Assembly (NCBI RefSeq): GCF_027460265.1
Contig: NZ_JAPZBC010000001.1
Location: forward strand, 3,309,001-3,373,000
Direction of reading: 5' to 3'
From: Streptomyces sp. WMMC940
Lineage (GTDB): Bacteria; Actinomycetota; Actinomycetes; Streptomycetales; Streptomycetaceae
Length of the DNA: 64,000 nt
Part shown: one piece after another, positions 49,910 to 59,329 of the stretch
Layout of the letters: each line of letters starts with the position of its first letter
Numbering within the stretch: the stretch's first letter is position 1
Notes under the pieces: model-generated
Seen by the model: the letters and a program-made list of their open reading frames with translations, nothing else
Databases searched by the model: none
What the model was told of the DNA's origin: nothing
Position numbers and translations under genes: made by a program

Positions 49910-50868
49910 CGGCACCCGATACGCCCTCAGTCGGCAACGGAAACAGCACCGGAAACGGAAACGGCGGCCCCGTGCGGATCGATGGTCCCTGGACCCATCG
50001 CGACGTGGCGGCCAACGGTGCGCGCTTCCACATCGCGGAACTGGGCGACGGACCGCTGGTGCTGCTCCTGCACGGCTTCCCGCAGTTCTGGTGGACCTGG
50101 CGGCACCAGCTGACCGCGCTGGCCGACGCGGGCTTCCGCGCGGTCGCGATGGACCTCCGCGGCGTGGGAGGCAGCGACCGTACGCCCCGGGGTTACGACC
50201 CGGCCAACCTCGCACTCGACATCACCGGCGTCGTACGGTCCCTCGGCGAGCCCGACGCGGCCCTCGTCGGACACGACCTCGGCGGCTACCTCGCCTGGAC
50301 GGCGGCCGTGATGCGGCCCAAGCTCGTCCGCCGGCTCGCCGTCTCCTCGATGCCGCACCCACGCCGCTGGCGCTCCTCGATGCTCGGCGACTTCGCACAG
50401 AGCCGCGCCGGATCGTATGTGTGGGGCTTCCAGCGACCATGGCTGCCGGAGCGTCAGCTCCTCGCGGACGACGCGGCCTTGGTGGGCCGGCTGATCCGGG
50501 AGTGGTCCGGTCCGTGCCCCCCCGAGGAGGACACGCTCGACGTCTACCGCCGGGCCATGACCATCCCGTCGACGGCGCATTGCTCGATCGAGCCGTACCG
50601 GTGGATGGTGCGGTCGATCGCGCGTCCGGACGGCATCCAGTTCAACCGCAGGATGAAGCGCCCCGTCCGGGTGCCGACACTCCATCTCCACGGCTCGCTG
50701 GACCCGGCGATGCGTACGCGCAGCGCGGCGGGCTCGGGCCGGTACGTCGAAGCCCCGTACCGCTGGCGGCTGTTCGACGGACTCGGCCACTTCCCCCATG
50801 AGGAGGACCCCGCGGCGTTCTCCAACGAGCTCATCAACTGGCTGAAGGACCCCGAGCCCGACCGCTGA
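49906..50868 (+). CDS. alpha/beta hydrolase of the epoxide hydrolase family
   Basis: A 320-residue enzyme. The oxyanion motif is LLLHGFPQFWWTWRHQL near residue 50. The nucleophile is Asp, in ALVGHDLGGYLAWT near residue 125, which is the epoxide hydrolase/dehalogenase type rather than the Ser esterase type. The catalytic His is in 'FDGLGHFPHEEDP' near residue 290. The family opens epoxides with water. The N-terminus carries a Gly/Asn-rich low-complexity stretch (NGNSTGNGNGG). The ATG overlaps the previous stop. The natural substrate is unknown. Confidence 0.88.
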   Translation: MTAPDTPSVGNGNSTGNGNGGPVRIDGPWTHRDVAANGARFHIAELGDGPLVLLLHGFPQFWWTWRHQLTALADAGFRAVAMDLRGVGGSDRTPRGYDPANLALDITGVVRSLGEPDAALVGHDLGGYLAWTAAVMRPKLVRRLAVSSMPHPRRWRSSMLGDFAQSRAGSYVWGFQRPWLPERQLLADDAALVGRLIREWSGPCPPEEDTLDVYRRAMTIPSTAHCSIEPYRWMVRSIARPDGIQFNRRMKRPVRVPTLHLHGSLDPAMRTRSAAGSGRYVEAPYRWRLFDGLGHFPHEEDPAAFSNELINWLKDPEPDR

Positions 50869-51663
50869 CCCCCGGCCGCGCGGACGCGGCGTGCCCCGGC
50901 CCGCCGGAGCCGATCCCGACGAAGAACCGCCAGGACGCCGGTCGGGGACCACCGCCCCGCGAACGGGTGTGCGACGAAGGGGGATTGCCTGGCGCATAGG
51001 CCAATTGGCGGGCCCAGACGCGGTTACCGACCTTGGGGCACGGGCACACGTCGGGGTATGGGCTGGACGCACGACTACAGTGACACAGCACGCAACTCCC
51101 GCTCGGCCTCCGCGCCGGTAGCGGACGAAAGGGGCGGCCCCCAGGGGCGGGGCCATGATCCCCGTCTCGGGATTCCGCGCATCCTCCGCCGCAGGGCCCG
51201 CTGGGTCTCGGCACGACTGCGCCATCCTCGCGGCTGACGTCGTCACAACGGCGTCCGTGTCACCTTCTCACGCACGTCTCCACAGGGGCGGACACTCCGT
51301 GGACGCGGAGACCTGCGGGGTGCACACGCCTTCCGCGGGACAGCCGTGTGGCAGAGGTGCTGCTCTCCGGGGTGCCCACACATCCGGGCGGCTGTTACCC
51401 GGCACGGGTCATGCCCGGGCACACGTATGCCCGGCCGGCACGGGGCGCCTCTGACTCCGGCGTCAGAGACGACACAGCGGGCGTCCGTGCCCGGAGGGTA
51501 CGGACAGGAGCCGTGCGCCCGGGCCGGAAGGCACACGTGGCACACGGTCGAGGGACCTCCCCACGCCTGCCGTGCGCCCGGGCCGTGACACGGATCCGGA
51601 CCGGCTGACGTCCGGGCCGGGGGCAGTGCCGGCCGTCACGCATCCGTGCGGCGGCGGCGAGCG
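50869..51663. other. 795-bp convergent spacer, mostly non-coding
   Basis: The longest gene-poor stretch of the conserved region. Apart from the small ORF at 51058-51237 no coding signal is seen. The part 51340-51600 is full of short GC palindromes (CCCGGGC/GCCCGGG type) that may form 3'-end structures for the two converging transcripts. Confidence 0.5.
51058..51237 (+). CDS. possible small basic protein
   Basis: A 59-residue frame starting MGWTHDYSDTARNSRSA and ending in an Arg-rich tail (GIPRILRRRARWVSARLRHPRG). GC at third positions is about 80 percent, lower than in neighbouring genes, and only a weak CGGGGT site precedes the ATG. The regular end and absence of rare leucine codons make it worth noting, but it could be chance. 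Confidence 0.3.
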   Translation: MGWTHDYSDTARNSRSASAPVADERGGPQGRGHDPRLGIPRILRRRARWVSARLRHPRG

Positions 51664-52869
51664 TCAGAGCGCGCAGCCCTGGCTGTCGACCTCCTGGTTG
51701 GCCATGCGGCCGAGCCTGATGTCGTCGCGGATCTCGTCCGCCGTCAGCGCGTAACCGGTGTCGGCGTCGTCGAGGGACCGGGCGAAGATCACGCCGTAGA
51801 CCTGGCCGTCGGCGGTGAGCAGTGGGCCGCCGGAGTTGCCCTGGCGGACCGTCGCGAACAGCGAGTAGACATCGCGGCGCACCTCGCCGCGGCGGTAGAT
51901 GTCGGGACCTTTGGCGTCTATACGACCGCGGACGCGCGCCGGGCGGACGTCGTACGACCCGTTCTCCGGGAAGCCCGCGACGATGGCACTGTCACCGGTG
52001 CGGGCGTCCCCGTCCGTGAAGCGGAGGGGCGGTGCCTTCAGGTCGGGTACGTCCAGTACGGCGATGTCGCGCTGCCAGTCGTAGAGGACGACCTTGGCGT
52101 CGTAGCGTCGGCCCTCGCCGCCTATCTGCACGGTCGGCTCGTCCACTCCGCCCACGACGTGCGCGTTCGTCATGACCCGGCGCTCGGCGAAGACGAAGCC
52201 GGTGCCCTCGAGCACCTTGTTGCAGCTCTGCGCGGTGCCGACGACCTTGACGATGGACCGCTGGGCGCGGGCCGCGACCGGGCTGTCGACCAGCGCCCGG
52301 TCCGGCGGCCTGACCTCGGTGATGGGCTCGTTGGCGAAGGGGCTGAAGACGTGCGGGAAGCCGTTCTGCGCGAGGATGGACCGGTAGTCGTCGAACCACG
52401 TGGGCGCCTGCTCCGGCAGCACCCGGGAGACACCGTGAAGGATCTTGGAGTTCCGGACCTCCGTGCCGAACGGGGGCAGGGTGGTGCCGGCGACGAGGAG
52501 GCCGATGATCCAGGCCACCAGCAGCATCGCGACGACGTTCACGAGGGCGCCGCCGGTCGCGTCGAGCGCGCGTGCCGGGGTCCACGTGATGTACCGCCGG
52601 AGCTTGTTGCCGAGGTGGGTGGTGAGGGCCTGCCCGACGGACGCGCAGACGATCACGATCACGACGGCGACGATCGCCGCTGCCGTGGACACCTCCGTCC
52701 CGTTCGTCACCCGGTCCCAGAGGAACGGGAGCAGATAGACGGCGACGAGTCCACCGCCGAGGAACCCGATCACCGACAGGATGCCGACGACGAAGCCCTG
52801 ACGGTATCCGACGACGGCGAACCACACGGCGGCGAGCAGCAGCAGGATGTCCAGCACGTTCACCGTCAT
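51664..52869 (-). CDS. MarP-type membrane serine protease
   Basis: A 401-residue protein. Residues 1-160 form a four-helix CvpA-like membrane domain ('LDILLLLAAVWFAVVGYRQGFVVGIL', 'VVIVIVCASVGQAL'). Residues about 200-400 are a trypsin-like protease with the full triad: His in TNAHVVGG near 235, Asp in RDIAVLDV near 265, Ser in RQGNSGGPLL near 344. Two extra Cys (QSCNK, QGC) may form a disulfide as in M. tuberculosis MarP, which is needed for acid resistance and wall homeostasis. ATG 52869 has GAGG upstream. The role here is inferred from the family. Confidence 0.88.
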   Translation of the reverse strand: MTVNVLDILLLLAAVWFAVVGYRQGFVVGILSVIGFLGGGLVAVYLLPFLWDRVTNGTEVSTAAAIVAVVIVIVCASVGQALTTHLGNKLRRYITWTPARALDATGGALVNVVAMLLVAWIIGLLVAGTTLPPFGTEVRNSKILHGVSRVLPEQAPTWFDDYRSILAQNGFPHVFSPFANEPITEVRPPDRALVDSPVAARAQRSIVKVVGTAQSCNKVLEGTGFVFAERRVMTNAHVVGGVDEPTVQIGGEGRRYDAKVVLYDWQRDIAVLDVPDLKAPPLRFTDGDARTGDSAIVAGFPENGSYDVRPARVRGRIDAKGPDIYRRGEVRRDVYSLFATVRQGNSGGPLLTADGQVYGVIFARSLDDADTGYALTADEIRDDIRLGRMANQEVDSQGCAL

Positions 52870-52978
52870 TAGCCTCGCAGTTTCCTCGTCCGGCACTTCG
52901 TCCGGCAGGAAGCTTCCGGATCAGCTCCCGGTGACGCCGGACCGGCCACCGGAGAAACACAACACCTGGGCAACGGTC

Positions 52979-53674
52979 TCATGCGCGCCAGTCGAGCGGG
53001 ACCTGCCTGGCCCGGTCCCATGGGCGTTCCCAGCCGGCGAAATGAAGGATGCGGTCGATCACTCCGGCGGTGAATCCCCAGACCAGAGCCGATTCGACCA
53101 GGAATGCCGGACCGAGGTGGCCGCTGGGGTGGACGCTCGTGACCCGGTTCGCGGGGTCCGTGAGATCCGCCACGGGCACCGTGAAGACCCGGGCGGTTTC
53201 GGCGGGGTCGACGGCGGCGACCGGGGAGCGGTCCCGCCACCAGCCGAGGACAGGGGTCACGACGAAGCCGCTCACCGGGATGTACAGCCGGGGCAGCACC
53301 CCGAAGATCTGGACGCCGGACGGATCCAGCCCCGTCTCCTCCTCCGCCTCCCGCAGGGCCGCGCGGAGCGGCCCGGTGGTGGCCGGATCCCCGTCCTCGG
53401 GGTCGAGGGCGCCGCCCGGGAACGACGGCTGGCCCGCGTGGGAGCGCAGGCTGCTCGCCCGCTCCATGAGCAGCAGCTCGGGGCCCCGGGCACCGTCCCC
53501 GAAGAGGATCAGCACGGCGGACTGCCGCCCTCCGCCGCTCTCGGGCGGGAGGAACCGGCTGAGCTGCTCGGGAGCGATCGTCCCCACGGACCGCTCGACG
53601 GGCTGCAGCCACTCGGGCAGGCCGTCGCTGCTCACGACCACATCGCCGTCGTATGTCTCATGTGTGCGTGTCAT
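52979..53674 (-). CDS. Nudix hydrolase, CoA pyrophosphatase-like
   Basis: A 231-residue Nudix protein. The Nudix box is 'GGALDPEDGDP' followed by LREAEEETGL near residues 100-130, with the G-x5-E...REAxEExG pattern (a short insert lengthens the loop). 'SHAGQPSFPGG' just before matches the UPF0035/CoA pyrophosphatase signature. It probably cleaves CoA or related dinucleotides. ATG 53674 follows GGGGGTG. It lies between the marP-like gene and nth, all on the minus strand. Confidence 0.87.
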   Translation of the reverse strand: MTRTHETYDGDVVVSSDGLPEWLQPVERSVGTIAPEQLSRFLPPESGGGRQSAVLILFGDGARGPELLLMERASSLRSHAGQPSFPGGALDPEDGDPATTGPLRAALREAEEETGLDPSGVQIFGVLPRLYIPVSGFVVTPVLGWWRDRSPVAAVDPAETARVFTVPVADLTDPANRVTSVHPSGHLGPAFLVESALVWGFTAGVIDRILHFAGWERPWDRARQVPLDWRA

Positions 53675-53888
53675 GGGCACCCCCGTGGTGTGCAACGCGT
53701 GCGGCGGCCGGGATCGTTCCGGCCGGCTCGGGCAGACCCGGGCTCCGGCGCGGCTCTGGAGGCCCGGCAGGAGGACGGAACGGCGGGCCCCGGAGGAACG
53801 ACGAGGCCGCCGGCCCCGGGCCACAGCGGAACCGGAGGCCAGGACCCTGCCGCCGGCGCTCCGGTCCGGCGGCAGGTGCTCGGATGGA

Positions 53889-54935
53889 TCACCCGGCCCC
53901 CAGCGGGGGCGCGGGCTTGCCCGGGTAGTCGGGCGGAGGGTTCAGACGCTGTCCGGGGAAGCCGCCCTTCTCGTACTTGAGGAGCTTCTTCGCCTTCTCC
54001 GGGTCGGTCTCGCCCTCCCCGTACGAGGGGCACAGACGTGTGATGGGGCAGGCGCCACAGGCGGGCTTGCGGGCGTGGCAGATCCGGCGACCGTGGAAGA
54101 TCACCCGGTGGGAGAGCATCGTCCACTCGCTCTTGGGGAAGATCTCCGCGATCTCCGCCTCGATCTTGACCGGGTCCTCCTGCTCGGTCCACTTCCATCG
54201 GCGGGCCAGCCGCATGAAGTGGGTGTCGACGGTGATACCGGGGACCCCGAACGCGTTCCCCAGCACGACGAAGGCCGTCTTGCGCCCCACTCCCGGCAGC
54301 GAGACCAGGTCCTCCAGCCGCCCCGGAACCTCTCCGCCGAAGTCGTCCCGCAAGGCCCTGGAGAGGCCGAGGAGGGACTTCGCCTTCGCCCGGAAGAAGC
54401 CGGTCGGCCTGATGAGCTCCTCCAGCTCCTCCGGCACGGCCGCGGCCATGTCCTCGGGCGTCGGGTACTTCACGAAGAGCGCAGGCGTCGTCTGGTTCAC
54501 CCGCAGGTCCGTGGTCTGGGCGGACAGCACCGTGGCGACGAGCAACTGGAAGGGGTTCAGGAAGTCGAGCTCGGGATGTGCGTACGGGTACACGTCGGCC
54601 AGCTCGCGGTTGATCCTCCGAGCACGGCGCACCATCGCGGGCCTGGACTCGGGCTTGCCGGCCGGCGCGGCCGGCGCCTTGGCCGCCGTCCTGGAGGCTC
54701 CGGCCTTCTTCACGGTGGCTGCCTTCTTCGCGGGGACTGCCTTCTTCGCGGCGGCCCTCCTGGATGCGGCCGTGGCCTTGGAGGCCCCCGCCGGCTCCAC
54801 GGCAGAGGTCCCGGCCACAGCTCCGGCCGGGGCCTTCCGGGCGGCGCTCTTCTTGACCGCGGTCTTCTTCGCCGCAGTCGCCCTCGCCTCCGGTGTCTTC
54901 CGCGCGGCCGCCCGCCGCGTCTCCGGGGAAGCCAT
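53889..54935 (-). CDS. nth: endonuclease III with basic N-terminal tail
   Basis: A 348-residue DNA glycosylase/AP lyase. A Lys/Ala-rich tail of about 110 residues ([21 protein letters not shown]) precedes the catalytic core. The helix-hairpin-helix is [14 protein letters not shown] near residues 211-224 with the catalytic Lys, and the catalytic Asp is in [13 protein letters not shown] near residue 236. The 4Fe-4S loop is C-x6-C-x2-C-x5-C near residues 285-303. It removes oxidised pyrimidines. The start is placed at ATG 54935 because codons upstream (to an in-frame GTG at 55067) use many A/T third positions. The basic tail probably aids DNA binding. Confidence 0.92.
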   Translation of the reverse strand: MASPETRRAAARKTPEARATAAKKTAVKKSAARKAPAGAVAGTSAVEPAGASKATAASRRAAAKKAVPAKKAATVKKAGASRTAAKAPAAPAGKPESRPAMVRRARRINRELADVYPYAHPELDFLNPFQLLVATVLSAQTTDLRVNQTTPALFVKYPTPEDMAAAVPEELEELIRPTGFFRAKAKSLLGLSRALRDDFGGEVPGRLEDLVSLPGVGRKTAFVVLGNAFGVPGITVDTHFMRLARRWKWTEQEDPVKIEAEIAEIFPKSEWTMLSHRVIFHGRRICHARKPACGACPITRLCPSYGEGETDPEKAKKLLKYEKGGFPGQRLNPPPDYPGKPAPPLGAG

Positions 54936-55183
54936 GGAGCTAGTCCTGTTCTTCGCTTTTGCTGCTTTTGTCGGTAGAGGCGAGTCGTGTTCGCCCACAG
55001 CGGAATCCTGCTGCCCTGCCACCCTGATGGCCCCCTCGGCCTGCGCTCTCACCGGCGAATTGGACACCCGGCCAGCCTAAGGGCCGCCACGGACATCCGC
55101 CCCGGCCATGGCGGATCACCACTCGAATCGGCCCCTGCCTCACGACAGGAAGGGCCGGTGCGTCAAACTTGTGTCGGGCCCTT

Positions 55184-55197
55184 GTGATCGATCGCAC
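55184..55197. promoter_or_regulatory. Crp-type operator upstream of crp
   Basis: GTGATCGATCGCAC is a near-perfect dyad with GTG and CAC ends, the classic Crp half sites, in the 193-bp spacer between nth and crp. It lies 64 bp before the crp start codon. Autoregulation by Crp is the simplest reading. Confidence 0.6.
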
Positions 55198-55260
55198 TGT
55201 TTTGGTGTGCGGCATCATGGGGACCACCGTCCCCTGAGCAGGTCGACAAGGAGAGAACTC

Positions 55261-55935
55261 GTGGACGACGTTCTGCGGCGCGCCCCGCTCTTCGCGGCGC
55301 TCGATGACGAGCAGGCCGCGGAGCTCCGCGCCTCGATGAGTGAAGTGACGCTCGCCCGCGGCGACGCGCTCTTCCACGAGGGCGACCCCGGCGACCGCCT
55401 CTACGTGGTCACCGAGGGCAAGGTCAAGCTCCACCGCACCTCGCCCGACGGCCGGGAGAACATGCTGGCCGTGCTCGGCCCCGGTGAGCTGATCGGTGAG
55501 CTGTCCCTCTTCGACCCCGGTCCGCGCACCGCGACCGCCACCGCCCTCACCGAGGTCAAGCTCCTCGGCCTGGGCCACGGCGACCTGCAGCCCTGGCTGA
55601 ACGCGCGCCCCGAGGTGGCCACCGCCCTGCTGCGCGCCGTCGCCCGCAGGCTGCGCAAGACCAACGACCAGATGTCCGACCTGGTCTTCTCCGACGTTCC
55701 CGGCCGTGTCGCCCGGGCACTCCTCGATCTTTCGCGTCGCTTCGGCGTGCAGTCGGAGGAGGGCATCCACGTCGTCCACGACCTGACCCAGGAAGAGCTG
55801 GCCCAGCTCGTCGGCGCCTCCCGCGAGACGGTGAACAAGGCGCTGGCCGATTTCGCACAGCGCGGCTGGCTCCGCCTCGAGGCCCGCGCCGTCATCCTGC
55901 TCGACGTGGAACGCCTCGCCAAGCGTTCCCGTTAG
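55261..55935 (+). CDS. crp: cAMP receptor protein Crp
   Basis: A 224-residue CRP/FNR regulator, the length of Streptomyces Crp. The cyclic nucleotide domain includes 'LFHEGDPGDRLYVVTEGKVKLHRT' and the phosphate-binding cassette 'GELIGELSLFDPGPRTATATAL'. The helix-turn-helix is 'LTQEELAQLVGASRETVNKALADFAQRGWL' near residues 165-195. It controls germination, development and secondary metabolism in streptomycetes. The start is GTG at 55261 with AGGAGA upstream. Its own promoter carries a Crp-like site. It is divergent from nth. Confidence 0.97.
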   Translation: MDDVLRRAPLFAALDDEQAAELRASMSEVTLARGDALFHEGDPGDRLYVVTEGKVKLHRTSPDGRENMLAVLGPGELIGELSLFDPGPRTATATALTEVKLLGLGHGDLQPWLNARPEVATALLRAVARRLRKTNDQMSDLVFSDVPGRVARALLDLSRRFGVQSEEGIHVVHDLTQEELAQLVGASRETVNKALADFAQRGWLRLEARAVILLDVERLAKRSR

Positions 55936-55949
55936 GCGTTCCGTTGGCC

Positions 55950-55969
55950 CGCCCGGCCCCCGCCGGGCG
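55950..55969 (+). terminator. GC hairpin after crp
   Basis: An 8-bp stem (55950-55957 with 55962-55969) and a CCCC loop lie 15 bp after the crp stop codon. There is no T tract, so this would be an I-shaped terminator, common in streptomycetes. Confidence 0.5.
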
Positions 55970-56177
55970 CTTACGGCCGCGCCCACGAGCCCTATGCCCC
56001 GCACCGGGCCGTGAGACGGTCGGACGCGCACCCCGGGCCCGGCGTGCGCCGGGGGCGCGGGGCGCACATCGCGCCCCGCACCACACGCACGCAGGGTCCC
56101 CCGGCGGACGGTCGCCGGTGGCACCTTCGCACGTCCCGGGCGTCCCCGGGCGCGTCAGGACACCCGCGTACGGTCGC

Positions 56178-57062
56178 TCAGCGCTTGCCGCCGTCCACGA
56201 TCAGTGGGTTCCCGGTCCCGCCGCCGCACGGAACGGCGTACACGGGGTTCTTGACCGCGGCCTCCTTGTAGGCCTCGATGCACTGGTTCGTCAGGACCTT
56301 GTCCGTCAGCGAATCGTTGAGGATCTTGTTCGCCCGGGCGATGCCCTCGGCCTCGATCCTGCGCCGCTCGGCCTCGGCCTTCGCCGTGCGGGCCGCCTCG
56401 GTCGCCCGTTCCGTGGCCTGCTGCTGCTGGATCTTGCGGTCGATCTGGTCCTGCAGGCGGTCGGACGGCTTCACATTGCGCAGGTTCACCGTGGTCACGT
56501 CGATGCCGCGCGGAGCCAGCCGCTCCTTGACGAGCCGGCCGATCTCCGAGTTGATCTTCTCGCGCGCCGATGTGTAGCCCTGTTCGCTGGTGTAGCGGGC
56601 GAAGACGTTGCGAACGATCTCGCGGCTGTCCGGGTAGACCAGTCGCTGCTGGATGGCGTCCTCGCTGCCGGCCAGCTTGTAGAGCTCCACGGCCTTCGCC
56701 GGCGTCACGGCCCACTTGACCGTCACCTCCGCGTACATGACCCCACCCTGGCTGGAACGCACCTCGATCACGTCCTTGTCGGACAGGTTGAGGTCGACCG
56801 GCCGGGTCGAGAACGTCGTGACGCTCGTAAAGGGCGACTTGACGTGCATACCGGACGTCATCGGCGACCCGACCTTGCCGAAGGCGACCGGGACGCCGAC
56901 CTCGTAGGCACTGATGACGTACACCATGCTGGCGATACCGGCGAAGAGGCCGGCGATGAGCGCGGCGGCGGCACCGATCCTGAGGCCGCGTGGCCCGCCG
57001 CCCCGGGCCACGAAGAACATCACCACGGCGGCGACGACGAGCAGGATGGACACGACGAACAC
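56178..57062 (-). CDS. SPFH/prohibitin-family membrane protein
   Basis: A 294-residue protein. Two N-terminal hydrophobic segments ('FVVSILLVVAAVVMFFVARG', 'IGAAAALIAGLFAGIASMVYVIS') are followed by the SPFH domain (YEVGVPVAFGKVGSPMTSGMHVKSPF, 'VDLNLSDKDVIEVRSSQGGVMYAEVTVKWAV', 'RGIDVTTVNLRNVKPSDRLQDQIDRKIQQQQ') and a coiled-coil 'ATEAARTAKAEAERRRIEAEG'. The family forms membrane scaffolds that organise microdomains and proteases. The start is GTG at 57062 with a GGGGGGAAA site. It stands alone, convergent with crp. Confidence 0.9.
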   Translation of the reverse strand: MFVVSILLVVAAVVMFFVARGGGPRGLRIGAAAALIAGLFAGIASMVYVISAYEVGVPVAFGKVGSPMTSGMHVKSPFTSVTTFSTRPVDLNLSDKDVIEVRSSQGGVMYAEVTVKWAVTPAKAVELYKLAGSEDAIQQRLVYPDSREIVRNVFARYTSEQGYTSAREKINSEIGRLVKERLAPRGIDVTTVNLRNVKPSDRLQDQIDRKIQQQQATERATEAARTAKAEAERRRIEAEGIARANKILNDSLTDKVLTNQCIEAYKEAAVKNPVYAVPCGGGTGNPLIVDGGKR

Positions 57063-57335
57063 GGTTTCCCCCCATGTACCGACAGGCACGGAACGCTGAA
57101 AGCAAGCGGAGCGTAAGGCACACGGGTCGCGGGCCCCGAAGCGGGGTGGGGCATACGGGCCGCGGTCCCGCCCTCCCGACCGGGCGCTTCCCGCCTCGCC
57201 CGAAGACCTCCCCCTCCCGACCCGGAAGGGCCGGAGGAGCGCTGGAGCACCGCTCCGGGCGGGGCTCGGGCGACGGCCGGCGGCGAGGGCGGGCTCAGCC
57301 GGCACGAAGCCTCGGGTCGGCCCGGAGCGAAGGCG

Positions 57336-58166
57336 CTAGATGAGACCGTGCTCCTGCAGGTACTCGAGCTGCGCCCGCACCGAGAGCTCCGCCGCGGGCC
57401 ACAGCGACCGGTCGACGTCCGCGTACACGTGTGCGACCACATCGGCCGCCGAGCGATGGCCGTTCTCCACGGCCGTCTCGACCTGCGCGAGCCGGTTCGC
57501 CCGATGGGCGAGATAGAACTCCACCGCGCCCTGGGCGTCCTCCAGCACCGGTCCGTGTCCCGGGAGCACCGTGTGCACACCGTCGTCCACGGTCAGGGAC
57601 CTCAGCCGGCGCAGCGAGTCCAGGTAGTCGCCGAGGCGGCCGTCAGGATGCGCGACGACCGTCGTGCCCCGGCCGAGGATGGTGTCGCCCGTCAGCACGG
57701 CCCGGTCGGCGGGGAGATGGAAGCAGAGCGAGTCCGCCGTGTGCCCGGGGGTCGGCACGACCCTCAGCTCGAGACCGCCGGTACGGATCACGTCCCCCGC
57801 GGCCAGTCCCTCGTCGCCGAGCCGGAGCGCGGGGTCGAGGGCGCGCACCCTCGTGCCGGTCAGCTCGGCGAACCGGCCGGCTCCCTCGGCGTGGTCCGGA
57901 TGTCCGTGGGTGAGCAGGGTCAGGGCGATCCGCTTGCCGGCCTCCTCGGCCGCCGCGACGACGTTCCGCAGGTGCCCGTCGTCCAGCGGGCCCGGATCGA
58001 CGACGACGGCGAGATCGGAGTCGGGCTCGGCGACGATCCAGGTGTTGGTCCCGTCCAGGGTCATCGCGGACGGATTGGGCGCCAGGACGTTGATCGTGCG
58101 GGAGGTCGCGCTCCCCGAGACCACCGCGCCGCGCGGCTGACCCGGCAGCGCCGATGCGTTCGTCAT
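57336..58166 (-). CDS. metallo-beta-lactamase-fold hydrolase (LACTB2/glyoxalase-II-like)
   Basis: A 276-residue enzyme. The metal-binding motif THGHPDHAEG (HxHxDH) lies near residue 84, 'VPTPGHTADSLCFH' gives the next His, 'VLTGDTILGRGTT' the Asp, and 'VLPGHGPVLEDA' the last His. It has an 80-residue helical C-terminus as in LACTB2-like RNases and thioesterases. The ATG at 58166 has a GGGAGGC site and overlaps the preceding Nudix gene by 4 bp, so the two are translationally coupled. Confidence 0.9.
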   Translation of the reverse strand: MTNASALPGQPRGAVVSGSATSRTINVLAPNPSAMTLDGTNTWIVAEPDSDLAVVVDPGPLDDGHLRNVVAAAEEAGKRIALTLLTHGHPDHAEGAGRFAELTGTRVRALDPALRLGDEGLAAGDVIRTGGLELRVVPTPGHTADSLCFHLPADRAVLTGDTILGRGTTVVAHPDGRLGDYLDSLRRLRSLTVDDGVHTVLPGHGPVLEDAQGAVEFYLAHRANRLAQVETAVENGHRSAADVVAHVYADVDRSLWPAAELSVRAQLEYLQEHGLI

Positions 58167-59068
58167 CGCGTGCCTCCCGTCGGATCGGCCGGATCGGCCG
58201 GACCAGTCCGACCCGAGGAGGGGACGTGCTTGGTGAACTCCTCGTGGCCGGGCCAGCTGAGCACCAGTTCCCCGTGCTCCAGACGTGCCTGGGCCAGGAT
58301 CGGCGCGAGGTCCTGCCCGGCGGCCGCCGCGAGGGCCTCCGCGGCGGTGGCGAACCGCCCCAGGACCCGCAGTGTGGCGATCGTCGGCGGCATCATCAGC
58401 AGGTCGCCCCTGTCGTATCCCGCGGCGGCGTCCGCGGGCCGGATCCACACCGTGCGGTCCGCCTCGGTCGAGGCGTTCCTGGTCCGCTGTCCGTGCGGCA
58501 GCGAGGCGACGAAGAACCAGGTGTCGAAGCGGCGCGGCTCGAACTCCGGAGTGATCCAGCGGGCCCAGGCCTCCAGCAGGTCCGACCGCAGCACCAGGCC
58601 CCTGCGGTCCAGGAACTCGGCGAAGGACAGCTTCCGGTCGACGAGCGCGGCCCGGTCGGCCTCCCAGTCGTCGCCCGTGGTGTCCTCGACGACGGAGTCC
58701 CCGGTCTCCCCCGCCAGCAGGACCCCGGCCTCCTCATAGGTCTCCCGGACCGCCGCGCAGACGATGGCCTGCGCGGACGCCTCGTCCTCGACGCCGAGCC
58801 GCCGCGCCCACTCGGCCGGCGAGGGACCCGCCCAGCGCACCTGCCGGGCATCGCGCTCGTCCACTCCGCCGCCGGGGTAGACGTACGCACCCCCGGCGAA
58901 GGCCATGGATGCGCGGCGGCGCAGCATATGGACGTGTGCACCCTCGGAGGTGTCCTTGAGCAGCATCACGGTCGCCGCCCGCCGGGGGACGACGACGGTG
59001 ATCTCGCCCGCGGCGAGCGCCCGGATCCGGTCGGGCCATTCCGGTGGGTACCACTGACCATTGGACAT
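58163..59068 (-). CDS. Nudix hydrolase (NUDT19/RppH-like long form)
   Basis: A 301-residue protein. 'ATVMLLKDTSEGAHVHMLRRRASMAFAGGAYVYPGGGVDERD' gives the first part of the Nudix fold, and the helix 'CAAVRETYEEAGVLLAG' the RExxEExG signature after a long insertion. 'WARWITPEFEPRRFDTWFFVA' is typical of the NUDT19-like acyl-CoA diphosphatase group. It has a disordered Pro/Gly tail. ATG 59068. It overlaps the metallo-hydrolase gene by 4 bp and forms a two-gene operon with it. Confidence 0.87.
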   Translation of the reverse strand: MSNGQWYPPEWPDRIRALAAGEITVVVPRRAATVMLLKDTSEGAHVHMLRRRASMAFAGGAYVYPGGGVDERDARQVRWAGPSPAEWARRLGVEDEASAQAIVCAAVRETYEEAGVLLAGETGDSVVEDTTGDDWEADRAALVDRKLSFAEFLDRRGLVLRSDLLEAWARWITPEFEPRRFDTWFFVASLPHGQRTRNASTEADRTVWIRPADAAAGYDRGDLLMMPPTIATLRVLGRFATAAEALAAAAGQDLAPILAQARLEHGELVLSWPGHEEFTKHVPSSGRTGPADPADPTGGTR

Positions 59069-59329
59069 GGCCGGATGCTATGCGTTCACGCGCGGATGTT
59101 CGAGGGGTGGCCGGCCAGCGGCGGCGGGCAGGGCGGCCCGGCCGGTCTCGCACATCCGGCGGTTCGGCCGGTGCCCGGCCGGCGGACGTCTTCCCTCCGG
59201 TGACCTGTCGGCGGACGCGTTCCCGCCTTCCCCGCCTCGCCCGGCTCCGGGCCGCTCTCCCGCGAGGGCCCGGGCCTCGGGTCCCGGGGCTCGCCCGGCG
59301 AGGGCCCGGGGCGCCCGGGCCCTCTCACA

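Noticed and set aside
54936..55067. N-terminal extension of nth to the GTG at 55067
   Set aside because: Codons in this stretch use many A/T third positions, unlike the rest of the gene, and no good ribosome site precedes the GTG.
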